Source: Scytalidium lignicola
Taxonomy: Eukaryota > Ascomycota > Leotiomycetes
Reading direction: 5' to 3'
Assembly: GCA_002812745.2 (NCBI GenBank)
Contig: NCSJ02000031.1
Location: forward strand, 1-64,000
Length of the DNA: 64,000 nt
The number at the start of each line of letters is the position of its first letter. Positions within the stretch are counted from its first letter, which is position 1. Of this stretch, positions 20,269 through 32,081 are shown piece by piece. Both the position numbers and the translations under genes were made by a program. Under the pieces are notes generated by a model. That model did no database searches. It had not been told where the DNA came from and saw only the letters and a list, made by a program, of their open reading frames with translations.

Positions 20269-22499
20269 ATGTTCCAGTCATTTAGATCGTTCCTCGTGGT
20301 TGGTTTACTGAGTGTAATCATATCCCCACTCTTCACATCTGCCACCGGAGACTCCAAAAGCCACTCCACCAAATCGCAGCTGTACTGTATCCGTGATGCT
20401 GCCTCGGCATTCATAACAACTCTTAACGACTCACAGCCACGTGCCCAATGCTTTCGAGTGGAAAATGGTCTCTTCACTGAAGTCCTGACTGAGAAACCCT
20501 CTTCTGGTGCAGGGGAAATCGCTTATCTTGATGGATTTGTCCTGCCGGGTATTATCGAGTCACATGGACACATCCTACAGTATGGAGAGATGCTGGAATC
20601 AGTGCATCTGTATGGAGTACAGAATATAGAGGAAGCGAGAACTAGGATCAAGATGTTCCTGAAGCAGCATGAGGGGGAAGGGTATGGACAGCGGGATAAA
20701 TGGATTCGAGGGGTAGGATGGGATCAAGCTTTCTTTGAAGGAGTTATGCCAACTTCTGTGCGTTTTTTTCATCCCATTCTTATATTCCCAAATTCCCGAA
20801 TAAAGTCCCTTTTTCTTTTTCTTTCTATGTTAAACTAATGAAAGTAAACTTAATAGGATCAATTAAGCCAAGATCCTGAGCTTAAAGATCTCTATCTGAT
20901 GTTAGACCGAGTAGATGTCCACTGCGTCTGGGTTTCTTCTCCAGTCTTATCACTCCTCCCTACTCCTCTTCCAGAAAGTCCTCCAGGAGGTGTAGTAGTT
21001 ACTGACCCTGGGCCAGGCGTATTTTGCGATAACGCAATGGATGAGATTATATATCCACTAGCACCTAAGCCGTCTATCTCTCAAAGGACAAGGTGGTTCA
21101 AAATCGCAATGGAAGAGCTCAATAAAGTAGGCATCACAGGGGTCGGAGATGCTGGTATGCGGCCTGCTGATGTGCAGATCCTCGAGTCATTGGCATTGAG
21201 TGGAGAATTAACTACGAGGATTAGTGTCATGTTGGAGTGCAAGGAAAGGAATACATTCTGTCCTGATGAGATTCAAGGGTTACGGTTGTTAGATTCACCT
21301 TCTGGGATGGGAGGTGATACACTTAAGCTTGGGGGAGTGAAGTTGTTCGCAGATGGAGCATTGGGCTCTTGGGGAGCGGCTTTGCTTGAACCCTACTCTG
21401 ATAAGATAGAGACGAAGGGGACTATGTTGGTGAATGAAACGGATTTAATACAAGTGACTAAAGAGGTAACCTATTTCACTTATTCCTGTAATATTGGGGT
21501 TTCCTCTGCTAATACTCTGGTGACAAAAGTGGTTTGATGCTGGATTCCAAGTCAACATACACGCCATTGGAGATCGTGCAAATAGAGCCGCAGTCGATGC
21601 TTTCGAAACCATCCTTGGGGCGGACTGTGATGGATGCAATGCAGCTAAGCGTCTAAGAATTGAGCATGCTCAAATTATTGTAGGCCTGCCCCTTATTTTC
21701 ATTCAACCTCTTAGTTCTAGAAAGCAAGCTCTAATACAAAATTAACCAGCATCCCGATGACCAAAAAAGAATCGCCAAGATGGGCATTATTCCAAGTATC
21801 CAAGTATGTCTACCTGTCTGCCCACTTCCCCTAATAATTCTAGCTTTGACTTCCACAAAATCTGACATATATACCCCATCACCACAGCCAACCCACGCCA
21901 CATCAGACATGGCATATGCCTTAGACCGCATCGGCCCCGAGCGTCTCTCCAAATCCGCATACCGAATGTCAAGCCTCTTCCCAGATAACAACAGCAGCAG
22001 CAACATCTACAACCATTCTTCCTCTTCATTATCTTCCGCCAACCCTTATCCCGGCCCTGTTCTAGGTTCTGACTTTCCCGTCGAGCCGCCAAACCCCTTC
22101 CATGGCATGTACGCAGCCGTCACGCGTCTGAACCCAGCAACGGGGACTAGTCCCGCGGGAGAAGGCGGCTGGTACCCCGAGGAGAAATTGAGCGTGGAGC
22201 AAGCACTGAGGGGCTTCACGAGGAATGGAGCATATGGGTGGATGAAGGAGGATATGGCAGGTGCGATTGAGGTTGGGAAGTGGGCTGATTGGGTTGTGAT
22301 TGATAGAGATGTTTGGGTGGATGAGACTGGGAAAGCGTTGAGGGATATGGTTGTTAGTGAGACGTGGGTTGGGGGGAGAAAGGTTTATGGTGGTGGTGAT
22401 GATGATGATGAATTTGAGGATGGGATTCAGATTCCAGTTGGGGTGATTGAGGATGTGATTGGGGAGGTAAGGCGAGGACTTATCAAGGATGAATTATGA
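20269..22499 (+). CDS. amidohydrolase (YtcJ-like) with signal peptide and KDEL tail
   Basis: Five exons by hand: 20269-20757, 20857-21465, 21530-21679, 21750-21803, 21888-22499, all phase 0, giving 637 residues. This is the amidohydrolase-3 fold, a metal-dependent hydrolase of unknown substrate. Visible motifs are the HxH metal pair in ESHGH (H99, H101), GGVKLFADGALGS, HAIGDRANR (H377), RIEHAQI (H412), QPTHATSDM and GSDFPVE (D496). Joining the exons restores each motif in frame. The N-terminus is a signal peptide (about residues 1-25), unusual for this mostly cytosolic family, and the last four residues are KDEL, the ER-retention signal. A Ser/Asn-rich insert (about 465-485) and an acidic Gly/Asp run near the C-terminus are lineage-specific. 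I infer an ER-lumen or secretory-pathway enzyme. Intron 4 (84 bp) is a multiple of three and open, so retention would also keep the frame. Confidence 0.85.
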
Positions 22500-23685
22500 T
22501 TTAGATGTCTGTCAGATGAATAGGAGTTAGATTGGTTTAGAAATAGAGGTTATTCTGTTTTCCTTTTTTGGACGTTGACAATCAATATATTTTAAAATAT
22601 TCCTAGAAGCTAGAAGAATTTCATAGAAAATAGCTGCATGATGACAGGTTTCGGTGTCTTAGGAAGATAATTGACGTCTTACTTAAGGAAGAGCACATCG
22701 TTCATAGTTACTACCATGTCTCGAGGAAGTGAAAGATTATTATTGTAAAGATGGGCAATCTGTGAAGAGACTGGTGAATGAAAGGTAAAGTTAAGTGAAG
22801 CCATAGGTTTCCAGGACGAACTCCACCAACCGATGGCCTCTTCAATTTCAGTCCCTACGATAGACAGGGTATTTTGAGACGCCTTGGAGAAAATTGGGGA
22901 AGAACGTACCCGGGCAATACCTATTACAGCGATGGCCGTGCTGCCGAGCGGTTTCTTGAAGCACTAAATAGCAGCGCGTTTTGGAAGGTCTCTCAACAGA
23001 AACTTCTATTCAATCAGAAGGCATCTTAACTTAAAAAATTGTAGAGGTAAAGGAACCACTGCTACGTTAGAATCAGAGTTTTTCAAGTACCCCGTATTAG
23101 TAACATATTAGCAACCTCCCCCAACTGGACTGACTGGTCAAGGGTCTGGCCGGTCTAAAGGAAAAAGAAACGCGGTATCATGGACATTATCTCCGCCACC
23201 CTTCCCCTTTACCTTGTTGGCTTAAGTAATATCGTTATTCTACGGCAATGGAATTAAATCAGAATATAAATTTCTTTTTGACACTTTTGAAATCTCAGAA
23301 ATGTACTTTCAATCTGCAGCTCAAGAGGCGCAAGTGGTGTTTAATAAAAAGTGGGAATCCGTTTAAGTTCTTGCAGATCTGTTTGATTATATTTCCTTTT
23401 TGGTAGTAGAGTTCCTGCTTGCTGGTGGCACGGAATGTGCGCTGGGTATTGATGATGTGCGTTAAGTCAGGGGTAGTGATTTCGAATAGTGGCGGTGGAG
23501 TTGAGGCACGAAGCTGCTCTATAACACACCTCTATGGCTATAGCTGTTGAACTCGGGGGTAAGTTAGTTGGTTGTGTGAAATAATGTCTTCATATATTCT
23601 CATTAATACGTAAGCTAGTTGAATCGGAAATAGAATAACAAATAGTAGAACCATTGACTACTTCAATTTCTAGATAGTACTTTCA
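22500..23685. other. intergenic, no supported gene
   Basis: 3' flank of the amidohydrolase and 3' flank of the convergent deaminase gene. No frame of note and no repeat recognised. Confidence 0.4.
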
Positions 23686-25385
23686 TTATATCAATGGCAC
23701 TCCACCGTCTTCATCAGAGTCTTCATCAGAGTCTTCACCAGACTCATCTAAGTGTGAAGCATGACTTTTACTGTAGCTTTCAAAAATAGACGGGGGGGNA
23801 TGACACAGGAGTATCTGGAATATCTTCCTCCTCAAAAGTAGTATCAAAATCGGTCGAATAATCATGGTAATCAGCTATAGTGCAGATTAAACGTTAGTAA
23901 TATTAACATCAGGAATCTTTCTATATAAGGCTTACTTTCATTCCAGCTTCCAAGATCTCCGTCAAGGGACAGATTAGCCAGACCACCATCCACTGATGCT
24001 GTTATGCCTGTCGTCGAATCGGGATGCGATCGCTGCAGGCTGTCTTTTCGATTAATATCTTCTATTACATCTGTGCGAATGTCTCCAATCATCTTTTGCA
24101 ACAGAGTTCTTTGCTGAGGGAAGCCTGGATCATCCTTACCACGCTCCAACTTCGGAGGTCCCCAGTTAAGCCATATTTTTTGATGTGATTCTGGTGGCAC
24201 GTTCCTTGAAGGGTGATGTAAGATATATAAATAGCAGCAGAAACAAGCAGGTTTGCTGCAGCCAATGTATTTGTCTCTCTGTACGTAGTTAAGCTTATTT
24301 GTATAAAAATATTCTAGCACTTGAATTTCTGCATGCACTCTTGGCTGAAATTCCGAGTCTTCATAATTCTCCATAATTTTAGCCATAATACCATATTTTT
24401 GATTTAAATTAGTAAGAGCTTTCTGGCACTGCTCCAAATTCTCGTCGTTTGATGCTACCATCCTCTTTAGAATGCCCCCGAGAGTGGTGAGGTTATCCGA
24501 CTTTGGCTTACTAACGCATTCTAGGTTTGGGACAGCCAGGACCTGGTAAGAACTAATAACTAATATTTCTAGAGAAGAGATATCCTTTAGTAACTCCTTT
24601 GGAACCCGTATGTGGTGTGCCAGTCGCCCTATATGATGATGAACCCATGCAAGTGCTGAGGAGTTATCCGGCTTTGCTGATGACGGATCCTTATAACCTG
24701 GACTTTTTTNGTTTTATTTCCCTCATATACATTGATTTTCTTTGCTGGTAAGCTAACTGGCATAAGGAGACTGGATCATGTTTACCAAGAAATTGGCTCA
24801 TCCACTTTAAAAGTCCCGAGTCTAATAGTTGTGAGTACTTGATATCCTAGCGGATGAATACGTACCACTTGCTGAACTTTGTTGGAATATGTAATTTGTG
24901 CACCTCTCGACTGCTTTTGAAAGAAGTTTGCCTTCCTTTTTCACTCTCATCGAAGCAAATTCAATACATATCCTTGTAAGTTCTTTCTCCTTTGATTCTA
25001 GTTCTTTGGCCTTATATTCTTGAAGCTGTCTGAGCACCTCTTCTAGAAATGGTACTATCTTTTCAGTGACATTTGAATTGCAAGCCACCCAGAATTTGTA
25101 GCAAGTCGGATCATCCTCTATCCCGATTGCAGTACAAGTTTCCCCACCTTTGTCAAAATCACATATGTAGGAGAGGTTTCGAAGAAATCTCCGACGAGTA
25201 TGTTGAAGCTCGCCTGTAGCCTGTGGGGCTGGTTTGTGATCTCCTCGAGTCTGGCCCAAAACATTAAGCATTATTAAGTCCTCATAGAACCGGCAGAGGA
25301 GTTTGTGATATGGATCTATTTTTGGTGGACCAACTGGAGAGGCTTTTGTTCCAGCCTGAGATAATTTCTTGTTTAAGTGGGGCAT
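23686..25385 (-). CDS. OTT_1508-like nucleic-acid deaminase A
   Basis: Exons by hand on the minus strand: 25385-24866, 24821-23936, 23874-23686, with introns of 44 bp (GTACGT...TTAG) and 61 bp (GTAAGC...ATAG); about 531 residues. The C-terminal half has the deaminase zinc signature: VHAEIQVLEYFY (His and Glu, about residue 336), then YIGCSKPACFCCYLYI (C-x-x-C), as in the OTT_1508-like deaminases (Pfam PF14441) expanded in fungi. The N-terminal half has the family's conserved helical region (RRFLRNLSYICDF, LKWMSQFLG, LAYQQRKS). The tail is acidic with repeated SDED units. Two frame slips fall exactly at the N characters 24710 (T run) and 23799 (G run), so they are almost certainly sequencing errors and the gene is probably intact. 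Members are predicted to deaminate bases in nucleic acid; the target is unknown. The first exon begins about 620 bp from the MITE at 26004. Confidence 0.8.
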
Positions 25386-26003
25386 TTTCAGGCTGATATT
25401 AAGATAAGCTGGTGTTATAACAAGCGTGGATAGGAGAAGTGGATATGAAGGGTTCTTCTGTTAACGTTAGACTGTAACCATATGCTTATATAGATATGCA
25501 AAGCAGAATTGCGATCATATAAGAATAAATCAGGGTTTGTGGCTATTCTGTTGCAATATGAGCGGGGTAATTAATGCTTCCAACGTGCCATCCAAGCATA
25601 CTCTTAAATGGTAGGTCAGATTGGGGAGCAGGCTGTGATTGATGGATTGCCTCGATATAACTGGGCTCCTAGCCGTTTTGTGTAACCAGTAGGGCATACC
25701 CTCTAATTTGGTGAGTGCGATTATTTATAGGACGGAAGTAATGCATTATGAGTGGCTAGAGCTTTAATCTCATTCATATAGCATAAATAATGCTTAGGTG
25801 TCCCTACCATGTAGGAGAATTGCGATTTTTCATGGCCTTGTTAGAAGGTAACAGTAACTAGTTAAAGCGAAATGAGAAAGATTACATAAGTCGCCTAGTT
25901 AATTTAGATTTCTTGTCGTTGTTTCAAAGCCATCTCTAAGCCATCTCTTACAACTATTCGAGATTACCCTGTGAATTTTGTCACATTACATCCTATATCT
26001 TTT
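25386..26003. other. intergenic, upstream of deaminase A
   Basis: No gene or repeat recognised. It holds the presumed promoter of the minus-strand deaminase gene. Confidence 0.4.
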
Positions 26004-26431
26004 GGCCTGAGCTAAATCCCCGCCTGAGTTAGCTAAATCCACGCCAAATCGCCGACACCGGCCGTTACATGTACTATGTTTCAGGCTTTTACAGCGATCA
26101 TAGTGCTTGATTACCCCTATAATTATAGTGACAGATAGTGTATTAACAGCTTAAATATCACTATAACTACAGGTTGCCTTCAACGCCCAAATCGCCAGTG
26201 TTAATTTAACGTTTTAGTACAGTTTCAAGACATTTTACCATAAAAGTCGTAAACCAAATCTAATATTATATTAGAATTGCAATATAACTAATTGAATAAT
26301 CCACATTGAATTAATTGTATAAACTTCTTTGTTTAGTCTCCCTGCACAGTGTAAATTTGATTGTGAAAAGAGACCGGTATCGGTGAGTTGGCGTGGATTT
26401 AGCTAACTCAGGCGGGGATTTAGCTCAGGCC
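26004..26431. mobile_element. 428 bp MITE related to the MULE
   Basis: Terminal inverted repeats of about 57 bp begin ggcctgagctaaatccccgc on each strand and continue through gagttagctaaatccacgcc to accgg, with only three or four mismatches, all transitions. They share the spaced gctaaatc-cgcc boxes and the accggtatcggt motif with the termini of the MULE at 11549-14190, so this is a non-autonomous relative. The interior has no open frame. No convincing target duplication is visible. Confidence 0.8.
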
Positions 26432-26929
26432 AAGCATTAAGGTAAGCGCTTTCTTCTAGAATTTATTCTAATTTAGTTACTTAATGTTTATATCCTAGTG
26501 TGATGATGTGCGTTTAAGCTGTTCGCAATGTAGAAGGGACGGGCCCAAGTGTCCTGGATATTAACGTAACTTGAAATTTATCGATGAAGGCTTTTAATTA
26601 AGCCGAAAGTATAGGAAGTCAAGTAATTCTATGAGCTAAGATGATCTACAAAAGAGGAGCTTATTAAAATTTGCCCCCACTATTCTTTCTCCAAATCTCA
26701 ATCAGGACTAGTTTATTTCTTGCTTTATATCCGATAATATAGGTGCTCATTTCCACAAAAGCAACGTTTTAGTTAAAAGATACTAGTGGTGTAGCACGTT
26801 TAATGTAAATTCGTGAGGCGGATAGGCATAGAAACGGTTTGGATTACATGATGTTTCTGGCATTCTGTGGTGTGATTGTAAGGGTTTATGATACTTTTTA
26901 GTTAAGTTGCGACTGATTGTTAATCTTTA
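26432..26929. other. intergenic, no supported gene
   Basis: AT-rich. Its end may contain the unrecognisable 5' part of the hydrolase pseudogene. Confidence 0.35.
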
Positions 26930-26939
26930 ACTTCTCTGA

Positions 26940-27426
26940 AGATATTTTCTTTACAAGCAGTTCATCGGGTGGTCAGCTGGTGCTTTTAATGCTTCTAATG
27001 GCGCAACAAGAGAAACTTCCTATGCTTGCAGTGTAATACCTTTGTACTCCGGCAGCAGATCTTACTGGTGCGGGAGATTCTCTGGTGACAAACGTATCAC
27101 CGGATATAATGTCAGGGAGTTTCTTGGTAGAGATGGTTAAACAAAATTACGCTCCAGAAAATGTCGATATGAAGGACCTCTTTTATAGTCTGCTCTTCGC
27201 TAAGTACGATGCTGATTTTCCTCCTACTGTTATTACTGTTGGAACAAGGGATCTACTTTTGAGTTCGGGTATGCAACTGTATTGGAAATTGAGAGAATCT
27301 GGGGTTGAAGTCGAACTATTGGTTTCGGAAGGGATGTGGCATGCATTTAATTGGGAGTTGGACCTGCCTGAAGCTATTCGGGCTCGCTCGGCTGTGAAAG
27401 CTTTCTTTCTCAAGCACTTATCGTAA
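26940..27426 (+). pseudogene. alpha/beta hydrolase, 5'-truncated
   Basis: C-terminal half of an alpha/beta-hydrolase (hormone-sensitive-lipase-like, Abhydrolase_3 type). The frame begins SSSSGGQLVLLM, where the expected GxSxG elbow has lost its first Gly, then meets a TAA at about 27035 in place of a codon after LPMLAV, and continues through PAADLTGAGDS to an intact end. That end includes VITVGTRDLLLSSG (acid residue) and SEGMWHAFNWE (catalytic His). No N-terminal oxyanion region or start is found. The in-frame stop and the Gly-to-Ser change both fit C-to-T or G-to-A mutation. Non-functional. Confidence 0.65.
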
Positions 27427-28200
27427 GCGGCTAATATGGATAATATGTGAGTTTGAATTTGGAAAGATTGGTAATTTTAGCTGGAGATGTAGCTAGGTGA
27501 ATATGGAGGAGTAAAATTATTAATAAATGTTCTCAGAAGCAGCGACTCAAGCGACCTATTTTGCATCATTTGAAGATATTTGCATCTTATCAAAACTTAG
27601 CTATGCTGTTTAAAGGAACTGTGTCGCTATGACGGCAAGCCATCGATCTCCTCGTGTGGGCTGCTATAATTTTTGTTCTCATGACATTCTAACAGTGGCT
27701 AATAATGTGGCGTTAATAGTTCGGAAGTTATCTCCTAACTCCCGCCAAAGTGGCCCCGTTCATCAATGAGACGAAACTCTAGATTTTGCAGATTATCATT
27801 CCATTGGTTAATATGCTCTTACGGTAGAGTTTGATTGGACTATGCAGAGAACAGGCATTACTAATCATCCCCGAGAAATTTAAAAATGAGTCGCAAAAAG
27901 CCGAGCATGATGTCAAGTAAATAGAAGTCCAAGCCAATCAATCTCCGTGCTTCTTTGTCTGAAAAGTAACGAGAATCTTCATCTTTACTTCGGACGTTGG
28001 TAAGCATCGGGCATTAATCCTCACAACTTTAACGCCGAAAGGGAACAAACCTGAAGATCTTGGAAGAGAAGTATTTAAGGACACTATTAATTGAAGATCT
28101 GGTAAATTGAGTAGTGATTCAATTTTAATGAACTGTGCGATTATTTTCTATAAAGCCATTTCATCTTCATCACCCCATCTTTAACTTCGATATCTTCATT
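27427..28200. other. intergenic with promoter of the aldo/keto reductase
   Basis: No gene recognised. The last 60 bp before 28201 are pyrimidine-rich (tttcatcttcatcacccc), a common 5' leader composition in fungal genes. Confidence 0.45.
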
Positions 28201-29214
28201 ATGTCTTTCCCAACTAGAAAACTCGGCTCAAACGGCCCTGAAGTCACTGCCATCGGTTTCGGGTTGATGGGACTCAGCGCCTTTTACGGGGCTACAGAGT
28301 CTGATGAGGAGCGCTTTAAGGTCCTCGACCATCTCTACAATACTGGTGAACGCTTCTGGGACTCAGCCAACGTCTATGGAGATAGTGAGGATTTGATTGG
28401 TAAGTGGTTCAACCGTAACCCAGAAAAGCGAAAGGATATCTTCTTGGCAACCAAATTCGGCAACTTGGGCGGTGGTCTTGCGAAGACGGACCCTGGCTTT
28501 GTCAAAGAATCTTGTGCAAAGAGCCTGCAACGCTTGCAGACTGACTATATCGACCTCTACTATGTCCACCGTGTTAACCCATCGACGCCTATTGAATTGA
28601 CTATTCAAGCAATGGTAGAACTAAAAAAAGAGGGGAAAATCAAATATCTTGGTCTTTCCGAAGTCTCTGCAACTACCCTGAAACGCGCACATGCAATCCA
28701 CCCAATTGCTGCTGTTGAAATGGAGTACAGTCCATTTGCACTAGAGGTTGAGATGCCAGAAACTAACCTGCTCAATACATGCAAAGAGTTAGGAGTTGCT
28801 GTGGTTGCTTACTCCCCTCTCGGCCGTGGATTCCTCACTGGTAGATACAAGTCTCGTGATGATTTTGAGGAAGGTGATTTTCGATTAAACATTCCTAGAT
28901 TCTCTGTCGAAAACTTCCCAAAGAATGTGGAGTTAGTTAGCAATCTTAGCAACTTCGCTGCTCGCAAATGCTGCACAACTAGTCAATTGGTTCTTGCCTG
29001 GTTGCTCAAACAGTGGGACATGGTGATTCCCATCCCAGGAACTAAAAGAGTTAAATACTACGACGAAAACATGGGCTCGCTCAAGGTAAACTTAAGTGAA
29101 GAGGAGGAAAAAGAGCTCAGGGCTATGATCGAAAAAGTTAAGATTATAGGGGATAGATATCCTCCTGGTTGGAGCCAGACGTTGTTTGCTGATACCGTTC
29201 CTCTTCAAAAATAG
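28201..29214 (+). CDS. aldo/keto reductase
   Basis: 337 residues counted from the ATG at 28201. An upstream in-frame start at 28135 would add 22 residues that do not fit the family, which normally begins close to the RKLGSNGPEV strand. It reduces aldehydes or ketones with NADPH in the cytosol. The (beta/alpha)8 catalytic tetrad is complete: D54 and Y59 in WDSANVYGDSE, K85 in LATKFGN, H123 in YYVHRVNP. Cofactor region at the C-terminus: IPIPGTKRVKY. The single-exon layout and the GFGLMGLSAFYG start are typical of the yakc/AKR13-like fungal group. Substrate cannot be told. Base composition is higher in GC than its surroundings, and no damage is seen despite dead genes on both sides. Confidence 0.9.
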   Translation: MSFPTRKLGSNGPEVTAIGFGLMGLSAFYGATESDEERFKVLDHLYNTGERFWDSANVYGDSEDLIGKWFNRNPEKRKDIFLATKFGNLGGGLAKTDPGFVKESCAKSLQRLQTDYIDLYYVHRVNPSTPIELTIQAMVELKKEGKIKYLGLSEVSATTLKRAHAIHPIAAVEMEYSPFALEVEMPETNLLNTCKELGVAVVAYSPLGRGFLTGRYKSRDDFEEGDFRLNIPRFSVENFPKNVELVSNLSNFAARKCCTTSQLVLAWLLKQWDMVIPIPGTKRVKYYDENMGSLKVNLSEEEEKELRAMIEKVKIIGDRYPPGWSQTLFADTVPLQK

Positions 29215-29625
29215 AAGACAACTTTTATTTATTAATTTTAGTAGATATGAAACAAACAGGTGGAAAATTAGGCTTTCTTTCTTTTTGTATATCTCTTCTC
29301 AGCCCTTGTATATAAAAATGCGAAAATCTAACGCTTAAAGTATACTGTCCGGCTCTATAATACAGGGCTGTACTTGAGAATTTTTTTAGAAAGGCATTAT
29401 AGCCTTCATCCTAACTATAATTACTTAAGTGCAGATTTTCACATATCTATTTCTTGACTTCATTATATGTAGACTGTGGCGTATCATTGTTCTTAAAGAT
29501 CTAGATCGATGACTGCCGATGACTGCTGATAGAGCCTTGCATATGGCGTTGGTCTCATATCTTCTCGAGTTGAGGGGTAGAGCACTCTACACCACCTACA
29601 AAACCCTTTACATAACTGGTAGCTG
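29215..29625. other. intergenic, no supported gene
   Basis: AT-rich spacer between the aldo/keto reductase and the HET pseudogene. A short tRNA-like string near 29546 was rejected. Confidence 0.4.
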
Positions 29626-31730
29626 ATGATCATGCTATGTAATAAATGTCAAACGTTGTGTAGCAAAATAAATATCCATCAGGATAATGATTTTCTTCAT
29701 TACGAGACCGTTACAGAGCTTTGTAACAGCGCTAGTTCTGGATGTTGTCTATGCAACATAATCTATCTAGATATTGAGAAAGACCTTGGTAAGAGTGTTA
29801 GTATTTTATCGAAGGTGATCATAAAAACCAGAAGCGATATTGGTATCGAAATTTCTTTTATGGATACTTTCCCAGGCTCTCCTGGAAATAATGGAAACGA
29901 CAAGAAACAGAAGGTCGTCTATGTGGTTTTTCAAAGCCTTGGCCTACCACGTACGTATGATAAATCGCACAAGACATAGCTACTTTAAGAATAAAACAAG
30001 CTAGACTAGAATCTGCATTAGAATTCCTTGATACTTTCCAGGATACGAATACAGGATCTGATACTGCTTTCCAGCTAGTGTTTGTATGGAATGATGAGTG
30101 TCACAGTACACATGCAAGGTGTCGTGCTTCCTCGTCTGATGATCCACTTTTACCACATAGAGTAATTGATGTTGGTTCACTTGACAATTCAGCTGAGCCT
30201 TATTTATTAGAAACATCAGATCAGACTGGAAAATATTTAACTCTTAGTCATTGCTGGGGTGGCGCAAGTTCAATTAAGACCACTACTGAGAACATCCAAC
30301 AATACTACACCGAGATCAGGCTTCAGGATCTTCCACGCACCTTCCGTGACGCAGTTTATGTTACCCGAAAACTGGGCTATAGATACTTGTGGATAGATTC
30401 TCTATGCATAATACAGAATAATAAAAAAGATTGGGAGGTAGAAGCTGCAATGATGCATCAGTACTATAAGCAGTCATTACTTACAATATCGGCTGCAGAT
30501 GGAGGCAATAGCGAAGCCGGTCTCTTTCGAGATAGAGAAGCCGTGAGAAATCAACCTTGTGAAATTCAGATTACGGATGCTCAAGGCTATCCACAAAAGA
30601 TGCTTGCGTACACAAATAGTATGTCATTTGAGCTGAATAGATCGAGCCTATCCGAGTCCTTCAAGCTATTCTTGCTATACAGCAGAGCATGGGTTTTTCA
30701 GGAACAAGCGTTATCACCACGAACATTGATATACGCCCGTGATCGTATTTCATGGAGGTGCCAGAAATGCCTCTTTGATGAGCGGGCTCCACTTGTGAAA
30801 AAGATTGAGGACTTCATTAAAGAAGACAAAAGAACTGACATTATGACGAGAAGAGGGGATCCTCGAAGAACGGATGCGGCGATTGCTGAACTCCAGCAGA
30901 AGTGGATCTTTCCAATATCTGATTTAAGTGAAACTCGTAAATCTGAAAATATAGGTTATCATATAAGTGATTGTTATCTGGCTAGAGATGAATTTCTCAT
31001 TGATTAAGGGAAAATTGTTATGAATTACACTCAGCGAGATATCACGTACCAGTCAGACAAGCTTATAGCTCTCCAAGGAATTGCAGAGGCAGTGGCCCCA
31101 ATTTTATCTAGGACATATTTTTCTGGCTTCTGGATTGAATCATCAAGGTCAATTTTCATGGGTTTATTATAGGCTTCAGATAGGCGAAGACCAGAATTAG
31201 AGAGACTCGATATTGCCCCATCTTGGTCTTGGGCTTCTATTAGTGGTGAAGTAATTTGGCCTGGCCATTGGCTTTGTCGTGTGGAGCCTAAAGTAGATAT
31301 TATCCAGCTTAAGCACTATGAGAGCGCAGTGAAGGCGTCTGCGGCGCTTACTGTTGAAACAAACGTCAGACTTGCATTGAAAGAGGACAGACAATTTTTC
31401 TTGATAAATCGGCAGGAAGATTCCGGAGAGCAAGCATCCATGGAGCCAGGTAATATTTCACAAGATTCAAGATGGCCTATAGATAATCTAAAAACCCCTG
31501 TTTTCCTTGATGAGAATATTGGAAATTACACCATGATCTGGTTTATTGAATTAGCAGCTAAAGAGCTTCATGTTCAGGGACATCGGAAAGATATTCATTG
31601 CCTTATATTAGCACAGTGTAACAATGATAACTCAACTTATCGTCGGGTAGGTTATTCTCTATGGGAGCAATCGAAATGGGCAAATGCAAAGCTACCAATG
31701 CTACAGAAAATGAAACTTAAAATAATATAA
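29626..31730 (+). pseudogene. HET-domain (heterokaryon incompatibility) gene with two Trp-to-stop changes
   Basis: Exon 1 29626-29950, a 50 bp intron (GTACGT...CAAG), then one frame to 31730. The N-terminus has Cys pairs (CNKCQTLC, SGCCLC). The HET domain follows: KYLTLSHCWGG, LPRTFRDAVYVTRKLGYRYLWIDSLCIIQ, then EAAMMHQYYKQSLLTISA. The C-terminal part keeps RAWVFQEQALSPR and APSWSWAS. The frame is open except for two stops: TAA at 31005-31007 in ID-stop-GKIVMNYT, and TAG at 31170-31172 in GLL-stop-ASD. In both places the family has a conserved Trp (WxxLVxxY and LLW), so both are G-to-A changes in TGG. HET proteins trigger cell death on fusion of unlike strains; this allele would be truncated after the HET domain (about 440 residues) unless the stops are bypassed or edited. 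Confidence 0.75.
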
Positions 31731-32081
31731 ACTAGATCTATCCATCTTAATGCTACACCGACATCTGTCAGATCTTGATGTTCACATGCTTCTTTTGCCA
31801 CATGCCATATTCCACGCTTTTCTACAATACTATTATTCATTCATAGTACACGTTAGAATAACACAAGCCCAGAAAAGCATAAAGTTTAATAAATCGCTTA
31901 ACTAATAATCATCAAACAGTTTACTTTTACCGTAAGGCTAATCAAAAGTTCAGGTACAACTAGTAGCACAAACGGGAAATTATACATGTACATTTGAAAA
32001 TTTTTGTTTTTTACAATTTTCCATGGTTTTAATATTAAAACATTATAAACTTAAAATCAAAAAAACTTATTTAATTAGTTA
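31731..32081. other. AT-rich spacer before the copia element
   Basis: No gene. Entry into a strongly AT-rich block. Confidence 0.5.

Noticed and set aside
23761..24720. Deaminase A as a pseudogene because of frame slips
   Set aside because: Both slips fall at N characters beside homopolymers and the frames on either side match the family, so sequencing error is more likely.
29540..29610. String ggcgttggtctcatat and ggggtagagcac resembling parts of a tRNA
   Set aside because: The pieces are in the wrong order, no T arm or acceptor pairing is present; probably chance similarity to the 17.5 kb tRNA-Met.
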